Shown here piece by piece: positions 41,361 through 49,868 of a stretch of DNA of 64,000 bases. Position 1 is the stretch's first letter; each line of letters starts with the position of its first letter. Location: IMG/VR virus record IMGVR_UViG_3300034073_003245, positions 1-64,000 of that record, one strand, 5' to 3'. The notes under the pieces are model-generated. The model was not told the origin of the DNA. It saw only the letters and a list, made by a program, of their open reading frames with translations, and did not search any database. This DNA is from a virus. The position numbers and the translations under genes were made by a program.

Positions 41361-41860
41361 TCAACTGTATCCGAGTATCCTGCTGCGTCAAGGATTGCGA
41401 GCGCGCCAGCCTCAAGATGTGGATCAACGCCAAAAAATGCCCGAACAGCATCGGGAACAGGCTTTGTCGCATCCGTCATCTCCAGAACATCTGGTGAGGC
41501 AAAGTTGAGGGCATAGCCATCTTCGTCAAAGACCTCTTCACCGTCAATGCAAATGCCGACAGTCGTGTGGCCAATAACGAAACATGAGAACTTAGTGGCA
41601 TCAAGACCGTTCTTTGAGTCCTCTCCACAAGCCTTACGCCAGTTCTTTAACTGATTCTGTGTGATATTTGGGCTGATTCTCAGTGAAACGCCAGGACGTT
41701 CTGGGACCTCAAGGCGCACAACAGGACGCTCAACTTTTTTCTGTATCGCTTCCTTGAGACGGCCGAGCATCGTGGGTTCTGTGGCTGTTTTTGAAGCCTT
41801 AGCCTTTGGCTGCTTCTCGTCTGCCGGCTCTTCTGCGTATAGGGACGTGTTATCTGTCAT
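41324..41860 (-). CDS. Tail assembly chaperone (G-like)
   Basis: 178 residues. A Lys/Ala/Pro-rich start is followed by an alpha/beta domain (V-S-L-R-I-S-P-N-I, W-R-K-A-C-G, F-S-C-F-V-I-G-H). The stop TAG at 41324 can be bypassed by a -1 shift to give the longer form. Such proteins coat the tape measure before tube growth. The gene sits 62 bases downstream of the tail tube gene, as expected. Confidence 0.75.
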   Translation of the reverse strand: MTDNTSLYAEEPADEKQPKAKASKTATEPTMLGRLKEAIQKKVERPVVRLEVPERPGVSLRISPNITQNQLKNWRKACGEDSKNGLDATKFSCFVIGHTTVGICIDGEEVFDEDGYALNFASPDVLEMTDATKPVPDAVRAFFGVDPHLEAGALAILDAAGYSDTVDTVDPTMESSAN

Positions 41861-41921
41861 GCTGGCAGACTAGCACAAAGCGCGCAATAGCGTGCAACTA
41901 ATTAGTAAATTGTTGTTTTAA

Positions 41922-42377
41922 TCAGACGACGCTCTGGACTGAAAATGTCAGCGCAAATGTCGTTGGCGCACCTGACGACGAGTCGCCGTCTGGCTCCGTA
42001 ATCCCAACCAGGAGGCATGAGGAGTAAACTCTGTCGGCGCCGCGAACCTTGATGTCACAGTCGTAAGTTGACACAGTGATGTCGTAGTAAGCACGGCCGA
42101 CCAGCGGTCTAAGGTCCTTCAACTTCTTGGCAATGCCGGCAGCCTTGCCATCGTCGTTGTTGTCATCGTCAAAGTGGGCAGTCAGAGTGATGTCACCGAT
42201 TTCTGCTGGCGCACAAAGAACTGTTGGAAACTTTGCGCCACCCTCATAAATCTTTTCAACAGATGCTGTGATTTCACCGCCTGAGACCTGGGCAAACCGG
42301 AAGGTTGTCCACTTTGGCAGCCCTTCGCTGACTGGTGTAATCTCGGCAAGAATTTGCCTCTGTGAAAGTTTAGCCAT
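41922..42377 (-). CDS. Tail tube protein
   Basis: 151 residues starting A-K-L-S-Q-R-Q-I-L-A-E. The body is beta-rich with D-I-T-L-T-A-H-F-D-D-D and Y-Y-D-I-T-V, ending T-F-A-L-T-F-S-V-Q. Size and place directly after the sheath gene fit myovirus tube proteins (T4 gp19 type). Tube hexamers stack inside the sheath. An 11-base gap separates it from the sheath stop. Confidence 0.8.
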   Translation of the reverse strand: MAKLSQRQILAEITPVSEGLPKWTTFRFAQVSGGEITASVEKIYEGGAKFPTVLCAPAEIGDITLTAHFDDDNNDDGKAAGIAKKLKDLRPLVGRAYYDITVSTYDCDIKVRGADRVYSSCLLVGITEPDGDSSSGAPTTFALTFSVQSVV

Positions 42378-42389
42378 TTCTGTCTCCTA

Positions 42390-43847
42390 TTAGACGGTAA
42401 CTGTTGAGGTTAGGTTTGACTTGACAATCGTGACATTGATCTTGTCGCCAATGCCGGAAACGCGAACCCCAACCTGCGCCGAAACTGTTCCAGCAGCAAG
42501 GGAGGCTGTTGTGTTGATTGATTCATCACACTTGACTGTATATCCATTGTCAACCTGAACGCCATTGGCATTGAAACCCTCGTACAGAGCGCCAATTGCC
42601 CTCATTCTCTCGCAGATAGCAGTCAGTCTGCCGGTGATTGAAGCGAACAGGCTTCCTCTTGCGTCAATGACCGAGAACAGCAGGTCCTCCATTGAGGCAG
42701 AAGCCTCAACAACGACACTGTTGATAGTGTCTTGCGATGTGATGAAGCGGAAGTTCTCTGTGTCAGAGGAGAGTGACCGGGCTCCGTAGATCCGAACCTG
42801 ATTTGCAATAATTCTGATTGCATTAACGAAGTTCTCGTCAAGTTCGTCGCCAGTTGTCTTGTTTACATCAACCTCAACGCCATTGACGAAGTTTGCTGAA
42901 GAAATAAGACCGGCTGCTGGCTGATGAGGGCCAGTCTGGTTGTGTGCAAGAGCCCTCTTGCCGGCAATGTAGCCGTCGGGTGGGATCAGTCTATTGATGC
43001 CTGCGACCTCCGTTGGGACATAAACCCATGGGTAGTAGAGAGCGGCGTGTTCTGCACCATCTTCTCCCGCTAGGTCTGCTGCAACTGTTTCAGCGGCTGC
43101 GGCTGTCTGGCCATCGTCGGTGTGGAGAACGGCAATTCTATTGTAGGCATTTGCATGTGCAATTAGCGCAGTGTTGATTGAGTGAGTCTCTGGGCAAGAA
43201 ACCGCACCAGCGCCGTATGAGTCGCTGAACAACTCAAGGGCATCAACGAAGGCTGTAAATGTTGTATCAACGGTGTCATCGTCTCTGTCGTCATCGCCAG
43301 CGCTGAAAGAAACTGCAATTGTTGCTTCCGGAAGGTTGTCAGTGACTTTTGCCGCCGTAACGTACTTTGAAGCGATTGGGCTGTTGTTGATTGCGTTAAC
43401 AATGGCGTCGTTAGAAGCCTTAAGGCCTGTAGCGTACACAAGGTCGCCCGCATAGTAAAGGCGAACGTTTCTCAGAAGGCCAGAGGCAACAACCTCTGCC
43501 TCAAGATCTTCGCTCCATGAACCCTCGCCAACGGCAGTGAGAGTAATAACTGCAGCAGACGATGCTTCAAGGTCAAGCGAGCCGGAAGTAGCAGCAGGTC
43601 CAACAACTCTCGCGATATAGCACTGCGTGCCACCCTCTTCAAAGAAAGTCTGAACGGTTGGGTGCAGGTATGCGTAGGTGACATAGTCTCCATAGATTTG
43701 CTGGAACTCGGAAAGGCTTGTGACCTTAACCGCAGAGCCAGATGGCCCTCTTTGTGCAAGACCAACAAAAAAAGCCTGCGACGACTCTCTGATTGTTGCG
43801 CTAGTTGGACCAGTTCTTACTGCTGTGGATATTGTAACGCCCGGCAT
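42390..43847 (-). CDS. Contractile tail sheath protein
   Basis: 485 residues. The N-terminus P-G-V-T-I-S-T, then F-F-V-G-L-A-Q-R-G-P and F-x2-I-Y-G with V-x-T-F-F-E-E-G-G-T-Q-C-Y-I-A-R-V are the strongest markers of the sheath family. The middle domain has the D-V-E aldolase-like core, and a C-terminal arm (V-G-V-R-V-S-G) passes to neighbouring subunits. Its presence fixes the virus as a myovirus. It is followed by the tube gene, the usual order. Confidence 0.92.
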   Translation of the reverse strand: MPGVTISTAVRTGPTSATIRESSQAFFVGLAQRGPSGSAVKVTSLSEFQQIYGDYVTYAYLHPTVQTFFEEGGTQCYIARVVGPAATSGSLDLEASSAAVITLTAVGEGSWSEDLEAEVVASGLLRNVRLYYAGDLVYATGLKASNDAIVNAINNSPIASKYVTAAKVTDNLPEATIAVSFSAGDDDRDDDTVDTTFTAFVDALELFSDSYGAGAVSCPETHSINTALIAHANAYNRIAVLHTDDGQTAAAAETVAADLAGEDGAEHAALYYPWVYVPTEVAGINRLIPPDGYIAGKRALAHNQTGPHQPAAGLISSANFVNGVEVDVNKTTGDELDENFVNAIRIIANQVRIYGARSLSSDTENFRFITSQDTINSVVVEASASMEDLLFSVIDARGSLFASITGRLTAICERMRAIGALYEGFNANGVQVDNGYTVKCDESINTTASLAAGTVSAQVGVRVSGIGDKINVTIVKSNLTSTVTV

Positions 43848-43865
43848 GGCACCTCTCTCCGTTGG

Positions 43866-44246
43866 TTAAAATTCGTCGCCTGATGGTGTCTCGGATTCCT
43901 CTGACGAATCCAATTGTACAGATGGCGAAGGTTCGGGTTCTGCAACTGTAGTAAAAGTTTCAGGTTCAGGCTGTGGCTCTTCTGCTTTCGCCTTCTTGCT
44001 CTTTGGGGCTGGTGCAGGATCTGACTGTGAAACAATTTTGTATTTTTTTGACTTAACGCCATCAAGCACTGCTGGATGGCATGCGCAGGCAACGCCAGTG
44101 TTTCCCGGATAAAGAAGAACAGATGGATTTCCTACTGAGACATTTCTGCCGGACACGTTGACGAATGTAACAACTCCAGCATCGGTTGACGCAAGTTCGG
44201 CGTTGGAATTGCTTTTGATTTTCTTTACATCATGCACATGTGCCAT
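43866..44246 (-). CDS. Small protein with acidic Pro/Glu tail
   Basis: 126 residues from ATG 44246 after GGAG; an upstream start adds four codons but loses that spacing. A compact beta domain (V-T-F-V-N-V-S-G-R-N-V-S-V) with a C-A-C-H motif is followed by a Lys-rich link and an acidic tail of Pro, Glu and Ser. It lies between sheath and tail-terminator genes. It may be a tail or neck component; no family is recognised. Confidence 0.6.
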   Translation of the reverse strand: MAHVHDVKKIKSNSNAELASTDAGVVTFVNVSGRNVSVGNPSVLLYPGNTGVACACHPAVLDGVKSKKYKIVSQSDPAPAPKSKKAKAEEPQPEPETFTTVAEPEPSPSVQLDSSEESETPSGDEF

Positions 44247-44294
44247 AAAAATCTCCATTGACTACAAAGTGACAAAATTGTACATCATAAAAAG

Positions 44295-44876
44295 TCACTC
44301 AAGACTGAGCGAAGAGTATGTAATTCCTATTTCACTAGCAGTTCCTATTGGTTGTCTATCAACAACTTCATCTATTGACAGGTCGTAAGATATATACGCA
44401 CCAGCCATTACTCTGTCTCCCTTGAGAAGCGTTAGATCAGAGAATTGCTCCTGCATTGATGCTTCGTCTATCTGTACTCTAAAAGTCTCACGCTCGTCCA
44501 TTGCCTGTAAACACGGGTAGTCCAGCAGCGCAGACCTAACAACAGTGGTGAGCCGGTCCCTCATCAATGTCACTTCCTCTGATCCAATATCCCTGGCCCA
44601 AACATATGTTCTCATAGAGTAGTTGACTCTATATAGCGGATTGTCTCCGCTGTAGCCAATTCTATTAAAATTATTAGTTGACATCACAACAGTAATAACA
44701 GTTGGCCATGAATCAAGAGCAACTGGCTCGTAAGTGAGGAATGTAATTGGATCCGGCATATTCCCATCATGCGCAGACCAGCCGTTACGGTAGGAAACAA
44801 GCCGGACCGGAATATCCCTTTTAAGGTATTCATTAACGTAGTTCTTGGCAAACTGAGCGCCATTCATTAGTTCCAT
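44295..44876 (-). CDS. Tail terminator-like protein
   Basis: 193 residues. The central R-T-Y-V-W-A-R-D-I, with M-R-D-R-L-T-T-V-V-R-S-A-L-L and the I-S-Y-D-L-S-I-D-E strands resemble tail terminator/completion proteins of myoviruses (gpU-like). The position before the sheath and after the tail-completion gene is right. A TGATG overlap couples it to the upstream gene. Confidence 0.65.
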   Translation of the reverse strand: MELMNGAQFAKNYVNEYLKRDIPVRLVSYRNGWSAHDGNMPDPITFLTYEPVALDSWPTVITVVMSTNNFNRIGYSGDNPLYRVNYSMRTYVWARDIGSEEVTLMRDRLTTVVRSALLDYPCLQAMDERETFRVQIDEASMQEQFSDLTLLKGDRVMAGAYISYDLSIDEVVDRQPIGTASEIGITYSSLSLE

Positions 44877-45331
44877 CAGTCTGCATCCTCAAGGTATTCG
44901 GCAACGTCTTTCTCTAGTTGCTTTGCAAACAGCGGCGGCTCAAAAATGATCTCTCTTTTTGGCATGCTCCACGTCCCAAATTGGTGGAACTTGGCAACAT
45001 CACCCCTAATACCAAATGTTGCACTTTTCTTTCTTATGACCCTTACATTGAGCCTCTCAAGAGACCGGAACAGTTTGCCGTTTTGCACCAGCATTGGAGC
45101 GCCGATGTACCTCTTCGCTTTCCACGCCCCATACTCTGCGTCAAGCGGCTTCCAACCACCAACAAGACTTCCCTGGGTTGTGAAGTTAAAGATCCAAGAT
45201 TCTTTAAGTCTTTCTTCTGCTTTTAAAAAAACAGGTTCTAAATTTTTAGTTCTTCTTTCAACTTTTTTTAATAAATCTCTTAAAGGATCGCCGTCAAACT
45301 CAATCTGGTATCTAATTTTTCTCGCATACAT
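44876..45331 (-). CDS. Tail completion/virion morphogenesis protein
   Basis: 151 residues with K-E-S-W-I-F-N-F-T, G-K-L-F-R-S-L, the central K-F-H-Q-F-G-T-W-S-M-P-K-R-E, and F-A-K-Q-L-E-K-D-V at the end. H-Q-x-G, then P-x-R-x-F/I is the mark of P2 gpS/Mu gpG and HK97 gp10-like neck proteins. It joins head and tail. The stop overlaps the next gene. Confidence 0.8.
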   Translation of the reverse strand: MYARKIRYQIEFDGDPLRDLLKKVERRTKNLEPVFLKAEERLKESWIFNFTTQGSLVGGWKPLDAEYGAWKAKRYIGAPMLVQNGKLFRSLERLNVRVIRKKSATFGIRGDVAKFHQFGTWSMPKREIIFEPPLFAKQLEKDVAEYLEDAD

Positions 45332-45333
45332 TT

Positions 45334-45984
45334 TTACGCAACCCGAGTTCTACGGTACTTTTTCACGGACATGAGTTCCCGCTCGGTAAACCCAGTCTCT
45401 AGAGGGGCGACGTTTCTTGACTCTAAATCCTTGATCCCGACAACGTCGTCATGCATATTTTGCATTTCTCTTGTCGCGGCGCGGAGTATCAAAAGTTTGA
45501 AGAAAGGTATTGCCTCGCCATCAAGGCCAGCCTCGTAGGTAACCGTAACCAAATCATCAGCCAACAGCAGATACACATCAATCCCATAGCGACGCACTAC
45601 GTAGTCTCTTTCTGCGACGAGGGTCTGCTCGGTACCGTTGATGGGCTTAACCTTGACTTCCGATACGGACACAACGGGAGAATTTCTTAGATAGACAGTC
45701 TCTGGAGGCATCGCATAGTTAATGGCGCTTTGCTGTGAATTTCCCTGGCTTGTATAAAAAGAAGATTCTAAATTGTGGTTGTAGAAAAATGAGGACATCG
45801 GCATTGGCTGGTTGAACGAAGAAACCCTGTGTTCCTCAATAAATTCAGTCACCTCAATCGGCCTTCTCAGGTACGTCTCAAGTTCGCTTTGCAGGCCAGC
45901 GAGAACCATGTCGGCAGCGTCCTGTTGACGCAGCGACAGGCTTATGTCCATGTAAGTGACAAGGTCTTGTGCCGTAACCAGCAT
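45334..45984 (-). CDS. Head-tail connector (adaptor) protein
   Basis: 216 residues: an N-terminal helical bundle (V-T-A-Q-D-L-V-T-Y-M, then A-A-D-M-V-L-A-G-L-Q-S-E-L-E-T-Y-L-R-R), then a beta insertion rich in aromatic residues, and the C-terminal helices L-L-I-L-R-A-A-T-R-E-M-Q. Such proteins form the ring below the portal. The central Ser/Asn/Tyr part is longer than in HK97 gp6. Confidence 0.7.
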   Translation of the reverse strand: MLVTAQDLVTYMDISLSLRQQDAADMVLAGLQSELETYLRRPIEVTEFIEEHRVSSFNQPMPMSSFFYNHNLESSFYTSQGNSQQSAINYAMPPETVYLRNSPVVSVSEVKVKPINGTEQTLVAERDYVVRRYGIDVYLLLADDLVTVTYEAGLDGEAIPFFKLLILRAATREMQNMHDDVVGIKDLESRNVAPLETGFTERELMSVKKYRRTRVA

Positions 45985-45991
45985 TGCTTAT

Positions 45992-46004
45992 ACCCCCTAG
46001 GGGT
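45992..46004 (-). promoter_or_regulatory. ACCCC/GGGGT hairpin in front of connector gene
   Basis: A 5-base inverted repeat with 3-base loop between the Arg-rich gene and the connector gene. On the minus strand its downstream arm holds the G-rich ribosome site of the connector. It may tune translation or act as a weak terminator. Confidence 0.35.
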
Positions 46005-46009
46005 TTAAA

Positions 46010-46216
46010 TCAGCCGCGACCGCGACGACGGAACAGGTTGGTGACGCCCTCGCGCACGATGTCGCGGACACGCTCTTCCTGGGTTCCGCCCTGGCCAAAG
46101 CGCCGCCTGCCCAACTGTGCAGCGGAGCGGCCAACTCTGCGAATTCTGCTTGAGCGACGGCCGCCTCTTCTGCCTCCGCGACCGCCCCCGAGAGTAAACT
46201 TCAAGCCTGGGATCAT
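46010..46216 (-). CDS. Arg/Gly-rich small basic protein
   Basis: 68 residues, with almost a third arginine (R-R-G-G-R-R, R-I-R-R-V-G-R-S, R-R-R-F-G at points along the chain). AGGAG stands 6 bases before ATG 46216. It sits between the ParB-like gene and the connector. It may bind DNA in the head or neck, or the RNA of its own operon. No family is recognised, but the ribosome site is strong. Confidence 0.65.
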   Translation of the reverse strand: MIPGLKFTLGGGRGGRRGGRRSSRIRRVGRSAAQLGRRRFGQGGTQEERVRDIVREGVTNLFRRRGRG

Positions 46217-46274
46217 TGAAAACTCCTAATCAAGTGTTTTCAGTGATTGTACCACTATGCAAATAGCGCTTTTG

Positions 46275-46823
46275 TTATCTGTCAGCGTTTGGCGGTTTTT
46301 CAGCAGTAAAGCCAGAGTCAACAGTACCCGCTGGCGCCTCAACTGGAACCCATGCGCGAGAGTATTTGTGATTAGCCACATCTCTGTGCTTTAAAAGGGA
46401 CCCGTCCATCATTAGTTGATACTCGTCGGTCTTCATTTGAAGCAAAGAATCCATGTCTTTTTTGTCATATTTTTTTGACCTAATGATGTTTCTAATAATG
46501 CTGGAAACTGGCTTGGCAACCATGGTTGTTCTGCCCCTGTTGAGACGTATGTGCATCAATTGTGCGTCAATGCTGTCGCAGTCAAAAAAGATCACAGGGC
46601 AACTACCTCCGCATGCATCCTGTATGCGTTTTTGAGACTGCCCCAACAAGAGTCTCTCATTCCCATCAATAACTATATTTGTTGACGACTGGACAATCAG
46701 TGGAGAAAGAATCCCGTAGTCAGCCAACGAACGAGATAGGACCAAAAGATCCGGGCGAAGAATGTGGGTTGATTTAAATGGGGCAACATGAAGTTCCGCG
46801 AAGTCAACATAATCAATCTTCAT
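46275..46823 (-). CDS. ParB-like nuclease-domain protein (small)
   Basis: 182 residues. The ParB N-terminal fold is visible: L-H-V-A-P-F-K, R-P-D-L-L-V-L-S-R-S-L-A-D-Y-G, then S-P-L-I-V-Q-S and V-I-D-G-N-E-R-L-L, with L-N-R-G-R-T later. ParB/Srx domains bind CTP or ATP, or cut DNA. The usual G-x-R-R is replaced by G-N-E-R. It overlaps the PAPS-reductase-like gene by 11 bases. A Pro/Ala-rich tail follows. Confidence 0.75.
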   Translation of the reverse strand: MKIDYVDFAELHVAPFKSTHILRPDLLVLSRSLADYGILSPLIVQSSTNIVIDGNERLLLGQSQKRIQDACGGSCPVIFFDCDSIDAQLMHIRLNRGRTTMVAKPVSSIIRNIIRSKKYDKKDMDSLLQMKTDEYQLMMDGSLLKHRDVANHKYSRAWVPVEAPAGTVDSGFTAEKPPNADR

Positions 46824-47952
46824 TTGCTAGTTCCTGTTCTGCTGCTTTCTGTCTAAGAGTGTGCGCCTTGGTCTTTGGCCCGACCGGCGCTGCTGCGGCA
46901 ACGTTTATTTCATTGAGAAGAAGGTTCCGTATAAGCCAGTTGATCGGGTACGAGTACGGGTCAGCGAGATGCTTTTTTCTGAAGTCGGCTACATAAGCCT
47001 TTGCGCGACGTTCATTATCTATTCCAAGCATGTTTTCATCTATGCATCGCTTAGCGCCATCAAAACCGTCATTCGCGTAACTCTCAATTAATTTCTCAAC
47101 ATCAAAGTCTTTCCACCATCTGCGCTGAGCATCAATTTCCGGCCAACACTCCCAGAGCCTGTCGTAAAACTCTGGCTCGGTGGCTATTACGTCACCAATC
47201 CTACGGATAGCGACAGAGTGGAGGGGAATACCGACACGTGTGTTGCTCCCAGTTAGCGCAGCAACATCGTAATACTCGCAATACTCCGCATTATGCTCTT
47301 CTGAAATAAATTTCAGAACATCATCCATTTGCCAGTCATAGATTACTTTTGCAAACTTCAAAGGTATTGACTTCTTCATTCTGTACGGCGAAACAATGTA
47401 GTTTTCGTGCAGTTTTTGAACCAGAGAACGGTATCTAACCATGGACTCGTTGGCTCTAACGCCAGTGATAAAAGCAACGCTCCCCTTCTTTCCCTGCATT
47501 GTGTAGTAGTCAACCATTTCCGGCAATCCCTCGTCTGAGGTGAGCCCAAAATGCTCTGCAGTGATAGCCCACTCAGGTATCGGTCTAACCCTGCGACCCT
47601 CTTTATATCTCTCATTGCTCCACAGAACAACAGGCTGTCTAGCCCCAAGAACCCATACTTCTGCCAGATATGGCAAGCAGTACCACTCCATATCAACCCA
47701 GTCATATTGCCTGACTTTGTTGGCATACTCGTAAATCATGGGGCTGACCATTTCTTCATCTCTAAAGATGACCTTTACTGGTCCGAGCCCACGTTCTTCA
47801 TGCACTTCTTTTGCTAGATACAAAACGGCAGTGCTGTCTTTGCCCCCAGAAAACTGGACGCATACGGTGTCAAAGGAATCATAAACGTGCCTAATGCGCT
47901 GGCGGGCTGCTTCAACTACGTCTATGTCAAGAAACATCCTCTGTCTAGTCAT
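46813..47952 (-). CDS. PAPS reductase-like protein (IbrA/DndC relative)
   Basis: 379 residues. The PP-loop S-G-G-K-D-S (about residues 35-40) binds ATP, as in PAPS reductases, DndC and IbrA. F-R-D-E-E-M, G-V-R-A-N-E-S and R-I-G-D-V follow. The C-terminal half is rich in Trp, as in IbrA. The usual PAPS-reductase C-x-G end is not seen, so it probably does not reduce PAPS but activates a substrate with ATP. Its pairing with ParB-like proteins is the known IbrA/IbrB arrangement. Confidence 0.8.
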   Translation of the reverse strand: MTRQRMFLDIDVVEAARQRIRHVYDSFDTVCVQFSGGKDSTAVLYLAKEVHEERGLGPVKVIFRDEEMVSPMIYEYANKVRQYDWVDMEWYCLPYLAEVWVLGARQPVVLWSNERYKEGRRVRPIPEWAITAEHFGLTSDEGLPEMVDYYTMQGKKGSVAFITGVRANESMVRYRSLVQKLHENYIVSPYRMKKSIPLKFAKVIYDWQMDDVLKFISEEHNAEYCEYYDVAALTGSNTRVGIPLHSVAIRRIGDVIATEPEFYDRLWECWPEIDAQRRWWKDFDVEKLIESYANDGFDGAKRCIDENMLGIDNERRAKAYVADFRKKHLADPYSYPINWLIRNLLLNEINVAAAAPVGPKTKAHTLRQKAAEQELANED

Positions 47953-48218
47953 AGGTATGTAACCAATCCGCTCAGCCTTGAAATTTCCGCTCTCAGTTCA
48001 TCAATAACTCTATTGAGGCGATTTATTTCAAGATCTTTTTCGTCGGGCTTGCTGTAGTAGGGGTTGTTTTTGTTGTGGACCAAAGTTGCGTATCCGGACA
48101 TGAGATATTCACCCCAGTTGTCTCGCATATAGGCCCACCACTGTTCCCAGTCCTGCATGGACATCTTTCCTGCAGAACGGAATTCAACTCCAATTTCAGC
48201 GCCACTTCCTATAGCCAT
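47949..48218 (-). CDS. Small Trp-rich protein with coiled-coil end
   Basis: 89 residues between the PAPS-reductase-like and large ParB-like genes. Trp-rich middle (D-W-E-Q-W-W-A-Y-M) and a heptad C-terminus (I-N-R-L-N-R-V-I-D-E-L-R). Overlaps on both sides (TGATG, ATGA) tie it to the cassette. It may be an adapter of the ParB/PAPS system. Confidence 0.65.
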   Translation of the reverse strand: MAIGSGAEIGVEFRSAGKMSMQDWEQWWAYMRDNWGEYLMSGYATLVHNKNNPYYSKPDEKDLEINRLNRVIDELRAEISRLSGLVTYL

Positions 48219-48991
48219 CAGTAATCAGCAACCGAGTCAAGAAAGTTAATCAATTTTTCTGATGTTGTATTGCCGTCAGTTCCGGGGTCGTTGCGAAGCC
48301 ACCGGATGAATTCATACCATCGTCTCTGCTGTTCTGGATTGTCAAAAACAAGCGTGTATTGGACCACTGCCTGGGGGGCTGATCCCGGTGCAACAACAGT
48401 GCTGCCAGAAACGGCGACTTCCCTGTGGTCAATATCCCTATTTGCGACAATCTTGCGCTCACCCTCTTCGTCTTCTTCAACATTGAGGGTTGGTGCCTGT
48501 GGGCGCTCCATGACGACAGGTGGGACGTATCCACCAGCGATGGGAGAAATGACTTCACTGGCAATCTGGGATTCCTCCATAGCGGCCATCTCAAACTCAT
48601 CCCAACCAAGATCTTCTAGCAATTCCGGATAGGAGTCATATACGTCAATAAGAAGATCGCTGAGTTCCCTGGGGTCTGTATGTCCAAGTTCCATCGTTCT
48701 GTTGTCTGCAAGCGCGTAGGCAATCGCCGTTTCGTCTGGCACGTCCATTTGTACGGCAGCAATTTCAGTCCACCCAAGACGTTTGGCGGCTTCAAGTTGG
48801 TGGTTTCCTGCGATGACGGTGTATGTTCCGTCAGAATTAGGTCGCACGACTATTGGCTTCATCTGCCCGAACTCGCTGTACGAGGATGCAATAGCGCCGA
48901 TGTTGCCTCGCCTGGGGTTTTTCTCCAGTGGTAACAACTGTTCTATTGGCAGTGCAAGTGACTGCAGGTCTTGGGAAATCTTATTAATCAT
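48218..48991 (-). CDS. ParB-like nuclease-domain protein (large)
   Basis: 257 residues. P-I-E-Q-L-L-P-L-E-K-N-P-R-R-G, then F-G-Q-M-K-P-I-V-V-R and V-I-A-G-N-H-Q-L-E-A-A-K-R-L-G-W form a clear ParB/Srx domain (about 12-100), with A-L-A-D-N-R-T after it. G-N-H-Q replaces G-E/H-R. The C-terminal half is acidic with a Trp-rich end. It resembles IbrB in context. Confidence 0.82.
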   Translation of the reverse strand: MINKISQDLQSLALPIEQLLPLEKNPRRGNIGAIASSYSEFGQMKPIVVRPNSDGTYTVIAGNHQLEAAKRLGWTEIAAVQMDVPDETAIAYALADNRTMELGHTDPRELSDLLIDVYDSYPELLEDLGWDEFEMAAMEESQIASEVISPIAGGYVPPVVMERPQAPTLNVEEDEEGERKIVANRDIDHREVAVSGSTVVAPGSAPQAVVQYTLVFDNPEQQRRWYEFIRWLRNDPGTDGNTTSEKLINFLDSVADY

Positions 48992-49335
48992 GAAATAACC
49001 TGCGCCCTCACATTGGCGTTTAGAGTACGCATTGCGTCTATTGATGTACGCAATGACAATAGTTTTTCGCGCTTTGACTTTAGGAGTGCTTCGGCAATTT
49101 TGAAGTCAAAGTTTTCGTCGGCAAGTTTGTAGTCAGCCCACGCTTCTCTCTCTTTAATTGACCCTTTGGCAGAGAGATACTCTTTTGCCCAGTTTGATTT
49201 GTAAAGTGCTTCTTTTTTAGCCTGATCTTCTGCGAGTGATTCAAAAGCCTCTGTCTCCTCTTCAAGTAGGCCTATCAGCCTGGTTAACTCATGCTCAATG
49301 TCAACTTGGCTGATCGGTTTGTTTCTATTTATCAT
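48988..49335 (-). CDS. Small coiled-coil protein
   Basis: 115 residues from ATG 49335 (ATGA overlap with the RuvC-like gene; an upstream in-frame start is rejected). Nearly all helix, Lys/Glu/Ala/Leu-rich (E-E-E-T-E-A-F-E-S-L-A-E-D), ending N-V-R-A-Q-V-I-S. Small coiled-coil proteins of this kind are frequent beside phage recombination genes. Function unknown. Confidence 0.6.
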   Translation of the reverse strand: MINRNKPISQVDIEHELTRLIGLLEEETEAFESLAEDQAKKEALYKSNWAKEYLSAKGSIKEREAWADYKLADENFDFKIAEALLKSKREKLLSLRTSIDAMRTLNANVRAQVIS

Positions 49336-49868
49336 TTTTCTCCAAGCAGAGTATCTAGCGGGGACCAATCTATCTTTTCCAAAGAAGACAGTTGCTCCTT
49401 GGTCCAACTGTATTGTGATTCACCAATTTTTACAATCCCCATTTCCCTCAAAACCCACGCATCACATTCGTCATCAGCGCTTCCTCCACTAAACAAGATC
49501 CCGGTCTTTGAAGAGATTGCGGATATGACTTCAGACTTTCCTGCGTTGCCTTTTCCGGTGGCAAATTTCGCCCTAGATGTAGGCGGTATGTCAATGAACG
49601 GAATATTTGATTCCCACAAAAGCATCCGTATGCATCCACCTAGTTCTCCAATGCTGTGCGCTTGGGAATTTCTTGAAGCAAATGAATAACTTTCAATTAT
49701 TACAAGATCAATATTTAAATTTTCGCACAATTCAATCACGCCACGGCTAACCGCAGAAAGGCGTGATGCTCCCCGCAGAGTCGTTTTAATGACTTCTGTT
49801 CCAGCGCTTGTTGATATCCCTGTTGAGGTCAAAGAAGGGTCTATGCCGGCAATATTGATTAATCCCAC
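49332..49868 (-). CDS. RuvC-like Holliday-junction resolvase
   Basis: 178 residues from GTG 49868. Acidic RNase H-fold residues are in place: G-I-D-P-S-L-T-S-T-G (Asp10), I-I-E-S-Y-S near 60, and D-D-E-C-D-A-W near 133. A phage RuvC would cut branched DNA before packaging. It is grouped with HNH, Rad52 and RecB-like genes. It overlaps the HNH gene by 10 bases. Confidence 0.82.
   Translation of the reverse strand: MGLINIAGIDPSLTSTGISTSAGTEVIKTTLRGASRLSAVSRGVIELCENLNIDLVIIESYSFASRNSQAHSIGELGGCIRMLLWESNIPFIDIPPTSRAKFATGKGNAGKSEVISAISSKTGILFSGGSADDECDAWVLREMGIVKIGESQYSWTKEQLSSLEKIDWSPLDTLLGEK

Noticed and set aside
46813-47952. True assimilatory PAPS reductase
   Set aside because: The C-terminal catalytic cysteine motif is not seen and the gene pairs with ParB-like genes, so an IbrA/DndC-like role is preferred.
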